Positions 1 to 8,428 are shown, numbered from the stretch's first letter. The stretch is 10,185 nucleotides of DNA from G020354085 sp964629975 (GCA_964629975.1 CAZVUN010000109.1:1-10185), one strand, 5' to 3'. The notes: generated by a model from the letters alone, not told the origin. Translations and numbers: made by a program.

Positions 1-144
1 GAGGCCATCAAGAACTTCAAGTCCGGCATGAAGGACGAGGGCGAGAAGCCCGCGGGTGAGGCCGCGGCCAAGAAGGTCGAACAATCCGAGGCCGGGCGCG
101 TGATCGAAGGCGAGGTCACCTCGCGCGAGAAGCGCCGCAGCTGA
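1..144 (+). CDS. tatA: TatA, twin-arginine translocase pore subunit (C-terminal part only)
   Basis: Frame 1 is open from the window edge to a TGA at 142-144, giving 47 residues that begin EAIKNFKSGMKDEGEKP. This matches the end of the TatA amphipathic helix (the K-x-F-K-x-G-M-K-D pattern) followed by the charged, unstructured tail usual for the family. The N-terminal membrane helix and start lie outside the window. TatA forms the inner-membrane oligomer through which TatBC-bound folded substrates cross. tatB and tatC follow on the same strand, which supports the call. Identification rests on this short tail plus context, so TatA rather than TatE is an inference from gene order. Confidence 0.85.
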   Translation, partial: EAIKNFKSGMKDEGEKPAGEAAAKKVEQSEAGRVIEGEVTSREKRRS

Positions 145-168
145 GACGCGCGTGACGGCGCTGCCCGC

Positions 169-229
169 ACGTCCCTGTCCCGCACCCCTCGTCCTCTGGA
201 TGAGGGCGAGGGCCCTGCGACAGGGGCGT
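169..229 (+). promoter_or_regulatory. Two-tier hairpin in the tatA-tatB gap
   Basis: An outer stem pairs ACGTCCCTGTC (169-179) with GACAGGGGCGT (219-229). An inner stem pairs CCCTCGTCCTC (186-196) with GAGGGCGAGGG (202-212) around a 5-nt loop, TGGAT. Each arm pair is complementary at 10 of 11 positions, and the remaining pair is a G-U wobble in RNA. It lacks a T-run, so it is not a standard terminator. It could be a REP-like dispersed palindrome, or an mRNA element protecting tatA or reducing read-through into tatB. The structure is seen; any role is inferred. Confidence 0.6.
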
Positions 230-263
230 CTCGACTAGGGACTCGACTCGATCCCCGCGGCGA

Positions 264-698
264 ATGTTCGACATCGCATTCTCGGAGATGGTCGTCATCG
301 GCCTGGTGGCGCTGTTGGTGCTCGGCCCGAAGCGCCTGCCGGAGCTGGCGCGCACCGCGGGCCGCTGGATCGCCGGCCTGCGGCGCTTCATCGACAACGT
401 CAAGCGCGAGGTCGACCGCGAGGTCCGCAGCGACGACCTGCAGGCCTTTCGCAAGCTGCAGCAGGAGCTCGAAGAGACCCGCAGCCTGCTGCACAGGTCG
501 GCCGGCGATACCCTCACCAGCCTGAGCCAGCTGCAGGTCAACCCCGAGCCGGGACCGGCGCCGGTCGGCGCGGCGAGCACACCGGCGATCGCGCCGGCGG
601 CCGGCCCGCCACCCGGCGCGGCGCCGGACAAACCGAAGCGTGCGCGCCCCAGCAAGAAGCCGGTGAAGAAGCATGGCGGACGAAAAGCCAAACGCTGA
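264..698 (+). CDS. tatB: TatB, twin-arginine translocase receptor subunit
   Basis: The 144-aa protein opens with MFDIAFSE, a membrane helix at about residues 5-21 and the hinge LGPKRLPELAR, the diagnostic TatB start including the conserved Glu8. An amphipathic helix (about 23-75, rich in Arg, Glu and Gln) follows, then a Pro/Ala-rich tail ending in a Lys/Arg cluster. TatB partners TatC in recognising twin-arginine signal peptides at the inner membrane. The start at 264 is fixed by alignment to the family N-terminus, although no strong Shine-Dalgarno precedes it. The 3' end overlaps tatC by 26 bp, suggesting translational coupling. A hairpin-containing gap of 119 bp separates it from tatA, and this may lower TatB relative to TatA. 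Confidence 0.96.
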   Translation: MFDIAFSEMVVIGLVALLVLGPKRLPELARTAGRWIAGLRRFIDNVKREVDREVRSDDLQAFRKLQQELEETRSLLHRSAGDTLTSLSQLQVNPEPGPAPVGAASTPAIAPAAGPPPGAAPDKPKRARPSKKPVKKHGGRKAKR

Positions 699-1494
699 GG
701 CCGGCGAGGGCGCGGTCAGCGCCACGTTCCTCGCGCACCTGATCGAGCTGCGCAACCGCCTGTTCTACTCGGTGGTGGCGGTGGCTGTCGCGTTCCTGGT
801 GCTGGCGGTGGTGGTCGGCCCGAACCAGGTGTACGCGCTCATCGCCCGGCCGCTGATGGAGACGCTGCCACCCAACATGAGCATGATCGCCACCGAGGTC
901 GCCTCGCCGTTCCTCACGCCCATCAAGTTCACGCTCGCGGCGGCGGTGGTGATCGCGATCCCGGTGGTGCTCTACCAGGTGTGGGCGTTCGTCGCCCCCG
1001 GCCTGTACCAGCACGAGCGGCGCATCATCCTGCCGCTGCTGGTGTCGAGCATCGCGCTCTTCTACGGCGGGATGGCGTTCGCCTACTTCGTCGTGTTCCC
1101 GGCGGTATTCCACGTGCTGCTCGACTTCCTGCCGCCGGGCGTGCAGATGATGACCGACATCAAGGCCTACCTCGATTTCGTGTTCTCGATGTTCTTCGCC
1201 TTCGGCGTGGCCTTCGAGGTCCCGGTGGCGGTGGTGCTGCTGTCGTGGATGGGGATCATCAACCCGCACACCCTCGCCGACAAGCGCCCCTACGTGATCC
1301 TCGCCGCCTTCGTGATCGCCGCGGTGCTGACCCCGCCGGACGTGCTGTCGCAGTTCCTGCTGGCGGTGCCGATGTGGATCCTGTTCGAGGTCGGTGTGTT
1401 CATCGCCAAGCGCCTGCGCCCGCGCGCACCGGACGAGGCGTCCCCGCCCGCGGCGAGCGGGGTCCCGGCACTGCCCGAGCGCAAACCGGAATAA
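673..1494 (+). CDS. tatC: TatC, twin-arginine signal receptor
   Basis: The 273-aa polytopic protein has the six hydrophobic segments of TatC. Recognisable family stretches are HLIELRNRL (22-30), MIATEVASPFLTPIK (71-85), YQVWAFVAPGLYQHERR (101-117), GMAFAYFVVFP, and RPYVILAAFVIAAVLTPPD near the C-terminus. Phe106 and Glu115 correspond to the signal-binding residues Phe94 and Glu103 of the E. coli protein. The sequence is close to the E. coli type, with a Pro/Ala/Glu-rich cytoplasmic tail added. It starts inside the tatB 3' end (26-bp overlap), so co-translation is likely. TatC binds the RR motif of exported folded proteins. The Rieske protein encoded about 3.3 kb downstream is a plausible client. 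Confidence 0.97.
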   Translation: MADEKPNAEAGEGAVSATFLAHLIELRNRLFYSVVAVAVAFLVLAVVVGPNQVYALIARPLMETLPPNMSMIATEVASPFLTPIKFTLAAAVVIAIPVVLYQVWAFVAPGLYQHERRIILPLLVSSIALFYGGMAFAYFVVFPAVFHVLLDFLPPGVQMMTDIKAYLDFVFSMFFAFGVAFEVPVAVVLLSWMGIINPHTLADKRPYVILAAFVIAAVLTPPDVLSQFLLAVPMWILFEVGVFIAKRLRPRAPDEASPPAASGVPALPERKPE

Positions 1495-1522
1495 GCGCGG
1501 CCACGCGCCCGTCCTGGCTTAC

Positions 1523-3361
1523 ATGGGTATGCGGGCGAGACTGCTGGGCGCGATCGTGGGGCTGCTGCTGCCGGCCACGGCACTGCCGGCCGCGGCGCTC
1601 AGCAACCAGCTCAAGGCCCACCCCTCGCCGTATCTCGCCATGCACGGCGCCGACCCGATCGCCTGGCAGGACTGGGGGCCGGCGGTGCTGGCGCGCGCCA
1701 AGCGCGAGGGCAAGCTCGCGTTCGTGTCGATTGGCTACTTCGCCTGCCACTGGTGTCACGTGATGCAGCGCGAGAGCTACCAGAATCCGGAGATCGCGGC
1801 GTTCATCAATCGCCACTTCGTCCCGGTCAAGGTCGACCGCGAGCTCGAGCCGGCGCTCGATGCGCGCATGATCGCCTTCGCCGAGGCCACGCGCGGGGCG
1901 GGCGGCTGGCCGCTCAATGTGTTCCTCACACCCGACGGGCATCCCCTGTTTGCGCTGCTGTACGAGCCGCCGGCGGAGTTTCTCGCGAGCATCGCGCGCC
2001 TGCAGCGCCTGTGGCAGGACGACCCTGCGACCCTGCAAAAGCTCGCGCGCGCCGAGGCCCAGAAGGGCAGCGGTCCGGGCCGGCCGGCGCTCGATCGCGC
2101 GCAACTGCATGGCTATGCACGTGCGACGCTCCGCGGGGCGCTGTCGATCGCCGACACGCTGCACGGCGGATTCGGCGAGCAGAGCAAGTTCCCGTCCGCG
2201 CCGCCGCTCGAGTTCCTGTTGAGCGAGCAGGCGCGTGCCCCGCAGCCGAAGCTGCGCGAGTTCCTGGTGCTCACGCTCGATGAGATGGCGCGCGGCGGGC
2301 TGCACGACCACCTCGGCGGCGGCTTCTTCCGCTACACCGTCGACCCGGCGTGGAAGACGCCGCACTTCGAGAAGATGCTCTATGACAACGCGCTGCTCGC
2401 GCGCCTGTACCTGCGCGCCGCGCGCGTGCTCGACCGGCCGGAATACACAACCGTCGCGCGCCGCACGCTCGCCTTCATGCAGGCGTCGCTGCGCGATGCG
2501 AGTGGCGCGTTCATCGCCTCGCTGTCGGCGGTCGATGCGCAGGGCGTGGAGGGCGGCTACTACCTCTGGCAGCGCGCGGAGCTCGCCGTGCTGCTCAGCG
2601 CCGAGGAGCGCGGGGTGTTCGAGGCGGCCTTCGGCATCGTCGACGCCCCGCCGTTCGACGCGGGCTACCTGCCGTTGCCCACCGCCACGGCGGCCGAGAT
2701 TGCCGCCCGCAATGGGCGCAATGCGGCCGAGGTCGAGAGCGTGCTGGGCCAGGCGCAAGCCAAGCTGCTGGCCGCACGCGCGAAACGCTCGCTGCCGCGC
2801 GACACCAAGCGGCTCGCGGCGTGGAACGCGCTCGCGCTCTGCGCCTATGCCGAGGCCGCGCGCACGCTGGCCGACGCCGACTACCGGCGCACGGCGCAGG
2901 GCATCCGCGACTATCTGGTCAAGACGCTGTGGGACGGCAGGCAGCTGCGCCGTTCGGTGCACGCCGGGCGCACCGTAGGCCACGCCGGGCTCGAGGACTA
3001 CGCCTACGTGGCGCGCGGCCTGCTCGACTATGCAGAGCTCACCGGACAAGCGGACGACTACGCCCTTGCGCGCGCGGTGGCGGAAGCGGGCTGGCGGGAG
3101 TTCTACGGCAAGGACGGCTGGCGCCTCGGGCAGAGCGTGATCGGCGCCGAACCCGGTCAGGACATCGTGCCGGACGGGCCGCTGCCGTCACCCTCGGCGG
3201 TGCTGGCGGCAACGACGCTCGCGCTCGCCGCGCGCGCCAACGACGCGCGTCTGCGCGCGCAGGCGCTCGCGGCACTCAACAGCGGGCATGCGCTGCTCAA
3301 GGAAGATCCGTTCTGGTACGCGACCCACGTGGGCGTGGCGCTCGCCGCCGCCGCGCCCTGA
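1523..3361 (+). CDS. Exported thioredoxin-like / YyaL (DUF255) family protein
   Basis: The 612-aa product starts at ATG 1523 (1529 is possible), 28 bp after tatC, with no clear Shine-Dalgarno. Residues 3-26 look like a Sec signal peptide: Arg-containing n-region, LLGAIVGLLL core, then an AxA-type end (ALPAAA). The mature part begins with the YyaL pattern SPYLAMHGADPIAW. A thioredoxin-like fold follows, with CHWC at 75-78 and GGWPLNVFLTPDG at 127-139. From about residue 195 an all-helical (alpha/alpha)-barrel-like region contains HGGFGEQSKFPSAPPLEF (214-231) and GGLHDHLGGGFFRYTVDP (258-275). The family is widespread but its reaction is not established. CHWC suggests redox activity and the helical half resembles sugar-epimerase or glycosidase barrels. 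A signal peptide is unexpected for the cytoplasmic YyaL relatives. Longer upstream reading would only overlap tatC. Confidence 0.85.
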   Translation: MGMRARLLGAIVGLLLPATALPAAALSNQLKAHPSPYLAMHGADPIAWQDWGPAVLARAKREGKLAFVSIGYFACHWCHVMQRESYQNPEIAAFINRHFVPVKVDRELEPALDARMIAFAEATRGAGGWPLNVFLTPDGHPLFALLYEPPAEFLASIARLQRLWQDDPATLQKLARAEAQKGSGPGRPALDRAQLHGYARATLRGALSIADTLHGGFGEQSKFPSAPPLEFLLSEQARAPQPKLREFLVLTLDEMARGGLHDHLGGGFFRYTVDPAWKTPHFEKMLYDNALLARLYLRAARVLDRPEYTTVARRTLAFMQASLRDASGAFIASLSAVDAQGVEGGYYLWQRAELAVLLSAEERGVFEAAFGIVDAPPFDAGYLPLPTATAAEIAARNGRNAAEVESVLGQAQAKLLAARAKRSLPRDTKRLAAWNALALCAYAEAARTLADADYRRTAQGIRDYLVKTLWDGRQLRRSVHAGRTVGHAGLEDYAYVARGLLDYAELTGQADDYALARAVAEAGWREFYGKDGWRLGQSVIGAEPGQDIVPDGPLPSPSAVLAATTLALAARANDARLRAQALAALNSGHALLKEDPFWYATHVGVALAAAAP

Positions 3362-3370
3362 GTGTTGCCG

Positions 3371-4546
<1,176 letters not shown>

Positions 4547-4614
4547 TGCTTTGGAATGCGTCCAGGTTGACGTTGTGCGTGCGCTCGCACTGCGACACGC
4601 GCGCGTTTGCGTGC

Positions 4615-4634
4615 GAAAAACCGCGGAATTTTTC
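4615..4634. repeat. A/T-armed inverted repeat between degS and petA
   Basis: GAAAAA (4615-4620) and TTTTTC (4629-4634) are perfect inverted arms around CCGCGGAA, in an otherwise GC-rich region. The right arm ends directly against a TTGACT -35-like hexamer at 4635, so the element could be an UP-element or an operator serving petA, degS or both. The symmetry is seen; the role is inferred. Confidence 0.4.
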
Positions 4635-4665
4635 TTGACTGCCGCAGCCGCTTGTACGATCCTAT
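4635..4665 (+). promoter_or_regulatory. Candidate petABC promoter
   Basis: TTGACT at 4635-4640 matches five of six -35 consensus bases. The best -10-like hexamer is TCCTAT at 4660-4665, with a long 19-bp spacer and only partial agreement. It lies about 95 bp upstream of the petA start in the divergent region, where a promoter is expected. The -10 element is weak, so this is tentative. A second TTGACC at 4676-4681 has no convincing -10 partner. Confidence 0.3.
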
Positions 4666-4680
4666 GCGCCGCTTTTTGAC

Positions 4681-4698
4681 CGGGTTGCACCTAACCCG
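4681..4698. repeat. Inverted repeat CGGGTT-N6-AACCCG upstream of petA
   Basis: CGGGTT (4681-4686) and AACCCG (4693-4698) are perfect inverted arms around GCACCT. It lies about 60 bp before the petA start, just downstream of the candidate promoter. It could be a dimeric regulator site or a small leader hairpin in the petABC mRNA. No known operator consensus is recognised. Confidence 0.4.
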
Positions 4699-4759
4699 AT
4701 GAAATCAAGAAGCTTTCGCGCATCCTACAGCGCGCTGCACAGGAACAACAGGGGGCTTC

Positions 4760-5356
4760 ATGAGTGATGACGGTGTCGACCGCAGCCGACGGCGCTTTCT
4801 GACGGCAGCAACCACGGGTATCGGACTGGTCGGCACGGGCTACGCCGCAGCTCCCTTCGTCCTCAGCATGACGCCGAGCGAGCGCGCCAAGGCCGCCGGC
4901 GCCCCGGTCGAAGTCGACATCAGCGGCCTGCAACCCGGCGAGCTCAAGATCGAGGAGTGGCGCGGCAAGCCGGTGTGGATCATGCGCCGCACGCCCGAGC
5001 AGTTGAAGCTGCTGAAAACCGTCGAGTCGCAGCTCGCCGATCCCGCCTCCAACGTGCCGCAGCAGCCGGCCTACGCCAAGAACGAAACGCGCTCGATCAA
5101 GCCGGAGGTGTTCGTGTGCGTCGGCATTTGCACGCACCTCGGCTGCTCGCCCGACAAGCGCCTCGAGGCCGGCGCGGCCTCCGGCCTCGGCGCCGACTGG
5201 CCGGGCGGGTTCTTCTGCCCGTGCCACGGCTCGAAGTTCGACCTTGCCGGACGCGTCTGGAAGGGCGTGCCGGCCCCGACCAACCTGGTGGTGCCGGCGC
5301 ACAGCTACATCGGCGAGAAGCGCATCATCATCGGCGTGGATCAGAAGGGGGCGTGA
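4760..5356 (+). CDS. petA: Rieske iron-sulfur subunit of cytochrome bc1
   Basis: The 198-aa protein transfers electrons from quinol at the Qo site to cytochrome c1. Its N-terminus holds a twin-arginine motif, S9-R10-R11-R12-F13-L14, before an uncleaved membrane helix (about 15-36). The 2Fe-2S ligands are Cys124 and His126 (CTHLGC) plus Cys153 and His156 (CPCHG); Cys129 and Cys155 form the expected disulfide pair. Length is normal for proteobacteria. The start is supported by a GGGGG purine run at 4751-4755, four bases before ATG. The stop overlaps the petB start by one base (TGATG), so the two are probably coupled. The RR motif means the folded cluster-bearing domain is probably exported by the TatABC system encoded upstream. 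Confidence 0.98.
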   Translation: MSDDGVDRSRRRFLTAATTGIGLVGTGYAAAPFVLSMTPSERAKAAGAPVEVDISGLQPGELKIEEWRGKPVWIMRRTPEQLKLLKTVESQLADPASNVPQQPAYAKNETRSIKPEVFVCVGICTHLGCSPDKRLEAGAASGLGADWPGGFFCPCHGSKFDLAGRVWKGVPAPTNLVVPAHSYIGEKRIIIGVDQKGA

Positions 5357-6585
5357 TGGAAAAGCTGCTTGCCTGGATCGATGCGCGCTACCCCCTGACC
5401 AAGGTCTGGAAGGAGCACCTCGCCGAGTACTACGCGCCGAAGAACTTCAACTTCTGGTACTTCTTCGGTTCGCTCGCCATGCTGGTGATGGCGATTCAGA
5501 TCCTCACCGGCCTGTTCCTCGCCATGCACTACAAGCCCGACACGGCGCTTGCCTTCGCCTCGGTCGAGTACATCATGCGCGACGTGCCGTGGGGCTGGCT
5601 GATGCGCTACCTGCACGCGATCGGGGCCTCGGCGTTCTTCATCGTGATCTACCTGCACATGTTCCGCGGACTGATCTACGGCTCCTATCGCGAGCCGCGC
5701 GAGCTCATCTGGATCATCGGCATGGTGATCTACGTGGTGCTCATGGCGACCGCGTTCCTGGGCTACCTGCTGCCGTGGGGCAACATGTCGTACTGGGGCG
5801 CGCAGGTGATCATCTCGCTGTTCGACGCCATCCCGCTCATCGGCCCGCCGCTCGCCGAGTGGATCCGCGGCGACTTCGTGGTCTCGGACGCCACGCTCAA
5901 CCGGTTCTTCGCGCTGCACTTCTTCATCCCGGTGCTGATCCTGCCGGCGCTGGTGTTCGCGCACATCGTGGCGCTGCACAAGGTCGGGTCGAACAACCCG
6001 GACGGCATCGAGATCAAGAAGAACAAGGGTCCGGACGGCCATCCGGTGGACGGCATCCCGTTCCATCCGTACTACACGGTGAAGGACATCGTCGGTGTGG
6101 CGGTGTTCCTCATCATCTACTGCGCGGTGGTGTTCTTCGCGCCGGAGCTCGGGGGGCTGTTCCTCGAGCGCGACAACTTCGTGCCGGCCAACATCCTGCA
6201 AACGCCGCCCGAGATCGTGCCGCTGTGGTACTTCACGCCGTACTACTCGATCCTGCGCGCCAACGTGTACAACTTCCTGTGGATCGACGCGAAGATCTGG
6301 GGCGTGGTATTCATGGGCCTGGCGATCGTGATGTTCTTCTTCCTGCCGTGGCTCGACCGCTCGCCGGTCAAGTCCATCCGCTATCGCGGCTGGATCTACA
6401 AGACCGCGCTCGCCCTGTTCGTGATCGCCTTCGTGGTCCTTGGCTATCTCGGCATGAAGCCCGCCTCGGGCGTCAACCTGATCATCGCGCAGGTGTGTTC
6501 GGTGATCTACTTCGCCTTCTTCTTCCTCATGCCGTGGTACACGAAGATTGACAAGACCAAGCCGGTGCCGGAGAGGTTGACCTGA
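5356..6585 (+). CDS. petB: Cytochrome b subunit of the bc1 complex
   Basis: The 409-aa membrane protein has about eight transmembrane segments and carries both b haems and the two quinone sites. Likely haem ligands are His87 and His101 (LHAIG, LHMFRG) in helix B, and His188 and His203 (ALHFF, FAHIVALH) in helix D. The helix-D pair has 14 residues between ligands, against 13 in mitochondrial and alphaproteobacterial cytochrome b. The ef-loop motif that is PEWY in mitochondria reads P289-L290-W291-Y292, so the usual Glu is replaced by Leu. The conserved GSNNPDG follows helix D. It is a single-piece cytochrome b, not a split b6/subunit IV. The gene sits between petA (1-base overlap) and petC (2-base gap), so the three genes form one operon. 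Confidence 0.98.
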   Translation: MEKLLAWIDARYPLTKVWKEHLAEYYAPKNFNFWYFFGSLAMLVMAIQILTGLFLAMHYKPDTALAFASVEYIMRDVPWGWLMRYLHAIGASAFFIVIYLHMFRGLIYGSYREPRELIWIIGMVIYVVLMATAFLGYLLPWGNMSYWGAQVIISLFDAIPLIGPPLAEWIRGDFVVSDATLNRFFALHFFIPVLILPALVFAHIVALHKVGSNNPDGIEIKKNKGPDGHPVDGIPFHPYYTVKDIVGVAVFLIIYCAVVFFAPELGGLFLERDNFVPANILQTPPEIVPLWYFTPYYSILRANVYNFLWIDAKIWGVVFMGLAIVMFFFLPWLDRSPVKSIRYRGWIYKTALALFVIAFVVLGYLGMKPASGVNLIIAQVCSVIYFAFFFLMPWYTKIDKTKPVPERLT

Positions 6586-6587
6586 CA

Positions 6588-7307
6588 ATGAAAACGACAA
6601 TCCTGCTGCTTGCCTTGGTGCTGAGCCCGGTCGCGGCCCTCGCCGCCGGCGGTCACGGCGCCAAGCTCGATCCGGTCAAGATCGACCTCACCGACCAGGC
6701 GTCGCTGCAACGCGGCGCGCGCATCTTCATCAACTACTGCCTGTCGTGCCACTCGGCGGCGTACATGCGCTACAACCGCCTGGGCCGGGACCTCGGGCTG
6801 TCCGAGGAGCTGGTCAAGGAAAACCTGCTGTTCGCCGCCGACAAGGTCGGCGAGCTGATGAAGGCGGTGATGCCGGCCGCCGATGCCAAGGTCGTGTTCG
6901 GCGTGGTGCCGCCCGACCTGACCGTCATCACCCGCGCGCGTGGGGAAGACTGGTTCTACACCTACATGCGCGGCTTCTACCGCGACCCGAAGTCCGCCAG
7001 CGGCTGGAACAACTCGGTGTTCCCGCACGTCGCCATGCCGCACGTGCTCTACGAGTGGCAGGGGCAGCAGCGCGCCGTGCTCGACAAGGACGGCAACGTC
7101 GAGCGCTTCGAGCTCGAGCGCCCGGGCACGATGAGCGCGAAGGAATACGACGCCGCGATGCGCGACCTCACCAACTTCATGGTGTACATGGGGGAGCCCG
7201 CCAAGCTCGTGCGCTACCGCCTCGGCTGGTACGTGCTCGCGTTCCTGCTCGTGTTCACGGTGTTCGCCTACCTCCTCAAGAAGGAATACTGGAAGGACGT
7301 GCACTGA
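6588..7307 (+). CDS. petC: Cytochrome c1 subunit of the bc1 complex
   Basis: The 239-aa product starts with a cleavable Sec signal (MKTTILLLALVLSPVAALAA). Cys51-x-x-Cys54-His55 (NYCLSCH) binds haem c covalently, and Met150 in FPHVAMPHVL is the likely sixth ligand. A C-terminal membrane anchor (about 213-230, WYVLAFLLVFTVFAYLL) ends in a short basic cytoplasmic tail. This is a free-standing cytochrome c1, not the cytochrome b/c1 fusion precursor found in some alphaproteobacteria. The start lies 2 bases after the petB stop, with GAGAGG upstream as a loosely spaced ribosome site. The protein accepts electrons from the Rieske subunit and passes them to soluble or membrane cytochrome c in the periplasm. 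Confidence 0.97.
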   Translation: MKTTILLLALVLSPVAALAAGGHGAKLDPVKIDLTDQASLQRGARIFINYCLSCHSAAYMRYNRLGRDLGLSEELVKENLLFAADKVGELMKAVMPAADAKVVFGVVPPDLTVITRARGEDWFYTYMRGFYRDPKSASGWNNSVFPHVAMPHVLYEWQGQQRAVLDKDGNVERFELERPGTMSAKEYDAAMRDLTNFMVYMGEPAKLVRYRLGWYVLAFLLVFTVFAYLLKKEYWKDVH

Positions 7308-7328
7308 GGCGTACGGCGGTTCATTGTC

Positions 7329-7354
7329 ACAAAGGGGGCGTACGCCCCCTTTGT
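7329..7354 (+). terminator. Perfect palindrome after petC, likely terminator
   Basis: A perfectly self-complementary 26-bp stretch has arms ACAAAGGGGGC (7329-7339) and GCCCCCTTTGT (7344-7354) around GTAC, an 11-bp stem. It lies 21 bp after the petC stop and 33 bp before sspA. The strong GC stem flanked by A and T runs resembles an intrinsic terminator, although the T tract is short (TTTGT). It may attenuate rather than fully stop transcription into sspA. Confidence 0.65.
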
Positions 7355-7387
7355 CGTCGCGGGACAGTCGAGTAACCGGAGATACGC

Positions 7388-8020
7388 ATGTCGACCACGA
7401 CCAATCGCAAGCCCATCATGACGCTGTATGTCGGCTCGGTGGACCCCGACAGTCATCGTACGCGCATTGTGTTGCACGAGAAGGACATCGAGTGCCAGGT
7501 CGTGGAGGTCGATCTCGCCAAGAAGCCGCGCGAGCTCGCCGATCTCAACCCGTACAACACCGTGCCGACCATGGTGGACCGCGACCTGGTGCTGTACGGC
7601 TCGCACATCATCAACGAGTACCTCGACGAGCGCCTGCCGCACCCGCCGCTCATGCCGGTCGATCCGGTGTCGCGCGCCAAGGCGCGCCTCATGATCATGC
7701 GCTTCGATCGTGACTGGTACGCGATCGCGGGGGACATCACCGGCCCGGACAAGAAGGCCGCGGCCAGGGCGCGCAACATCATTCGCGACGGGCTGACCGT
7801 GATCTCCCCGGCGTTCAAGGAGCAGCCGTTCGCCATGGGCGAGGAGTTCACGCTGGTCGACTGCTCGCTCGCGCCGATCCTGTGGCGGCTCGACCTCTGG
7901 GAGATCGCGCTGCCGCGCCAGGCGAAGCCCATCCTCGACTACGCCGAGCGCCTGTTCGCGCGCAAGGCCTTCAAGCTCTCGCTCACGGAGCCCGAACGGT
8001 CGATGCGCAAGCTCGGCTAG
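7388..8020 (+). CDS. sspA: Stringent starvation protein A
   Basis: The 210-aa protein has a glutathione-S-transferase-like fold and binds RNA polymerase during starvation and acid stress in known relatives. The thioredoxin-like N-domain (about 11-88) includes GSVDPDSHRTRIVLHEKDI and NPYNTVPTMVDRDLVLYGSHIINEYLDER. The P84-H85-P86 surface motif matches that of E. coli SspA in sequence and numbering. The all-helical C-domain runs from about 95 to 200. SspA proteins lack GST activity, so no enzymatic reaction is claimed. CGGAGA with a 7-base spacer precedes ATG 7388. sspB begins on the next base after the stop. Location directly after petABC is the arrangement I recall from many beta- and gammaproteobacteria. 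Confidence 0.96.
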   Translation: MSTTTNRKPIMTLYVGSVDPDSHRTRIVLHEKDIECQVVEVDLAKKPRELADLNPYNTVPTMVDRDLVLYGSHIINEYLDERLPHPPLMPVDPVSRAKARLMIMRFDRDWYAIAGDITGPDKKAAARARNIIRDGLTVISPAFKEQPFAMGEEFTLVDCSLAPILWRLDLWEIALPRQAKPILDYAERLFARKAFKLSLTEPERSMRKLG

Positions 8021-8428
8021 GTGGGGTCGCGCGCCAATCTCGTGACCTCGCTCAAGTCCTACCTGCTGCGCGCCGTCTACGACTGGGCGCTGGCCAACGG
8101 ATTCACCCCGCACATCGCGGTCGACGCCACCTATGCCGGTGTCGCCGTGCCGGAACGCTACGTCGACGGCGGGCGCATCGTGCTCAATATCAACCCGAGC
8201 GCGATCCAGCACTACGAGCTTACCGACGAAGCGATCTCGTTCTCCGCGCGTTTCGGCGGGGTGGCCTACAGCGTGCACGTGCCGCTGCCGGCGGTGCTCG
8301 CGATCTACGCCAAGGAAAACGGCCAGGGCATCTCCTTCCCCGAACCGGGCAAGGCCGCCGAAGGCGGCGAATCCCCGCCCGAGACCCCGCCCCCGAGGAA
8401 GGGCCCGACTCTCAAGGTCGTGAAATAG
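8021..8428 (+). CDS. sspB: SspB, ClpXP protease specificity adaptor
   Basis: The 135-aa protein delivers ssrA-tagged peptides from stalled ribosomes to ClpXP. The substrate-binding domain (about 10-105) shows the family pattern: YLLRAVYDWALANGFTPHI, VPERYVDGGRIVLNI, ARFGGVAYSVHVPL and VLAIYAKENGQGISFP. A flexible Pro/Glu/Gly linker leads to GPTLKVVK at the C-terminus, the ClpX-binding tail. The start is probably GTG 8021, immediately after the sspA TAG, with no base between; GTG 8042 is an alternative. No ATG lies near the N-terminus. The missing spacer and poor Shine-Dalgarno suggest translation is coupled to sspA. Confidence 0.95.
   Translation: MGSRANLVTSLKSYLLRAVYDWALANGFTPHIAVDATYAGVAVPERYVDGGRIVLNINPSAIQHYELTDEAISFSARFGGVAYSVHVPLPAVLAIYAKENGQGISFPEPGKAAEGGESPPETPPPRKGPTLKVVK

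Noticed and set aside
1400..3049. 549-codon open frame on the minus strand opposite the YyaL-like gene
   Set aside because: The Arg/Ala/Leu/Gly-rich low-complexity translation is typical of third-position GC bias, and the plus-strand frame has clear family motifs.
5341..6600. 419-codon open frame on the minus strand opposite petB
   Set aside because: It is the antisense shadow of a GC-rich gene: long runs of His, Arg and Glu, no family features, and the plus strand carries an unmistakable cytochrome b.
7308..7344. Direct repeat GGCGTACG at 7308-7315 and 7337-7344
   Set aside because: Eight bases within a GC-rich stretch is easily due to chance, and the second copy is part of the terminator palindrome.
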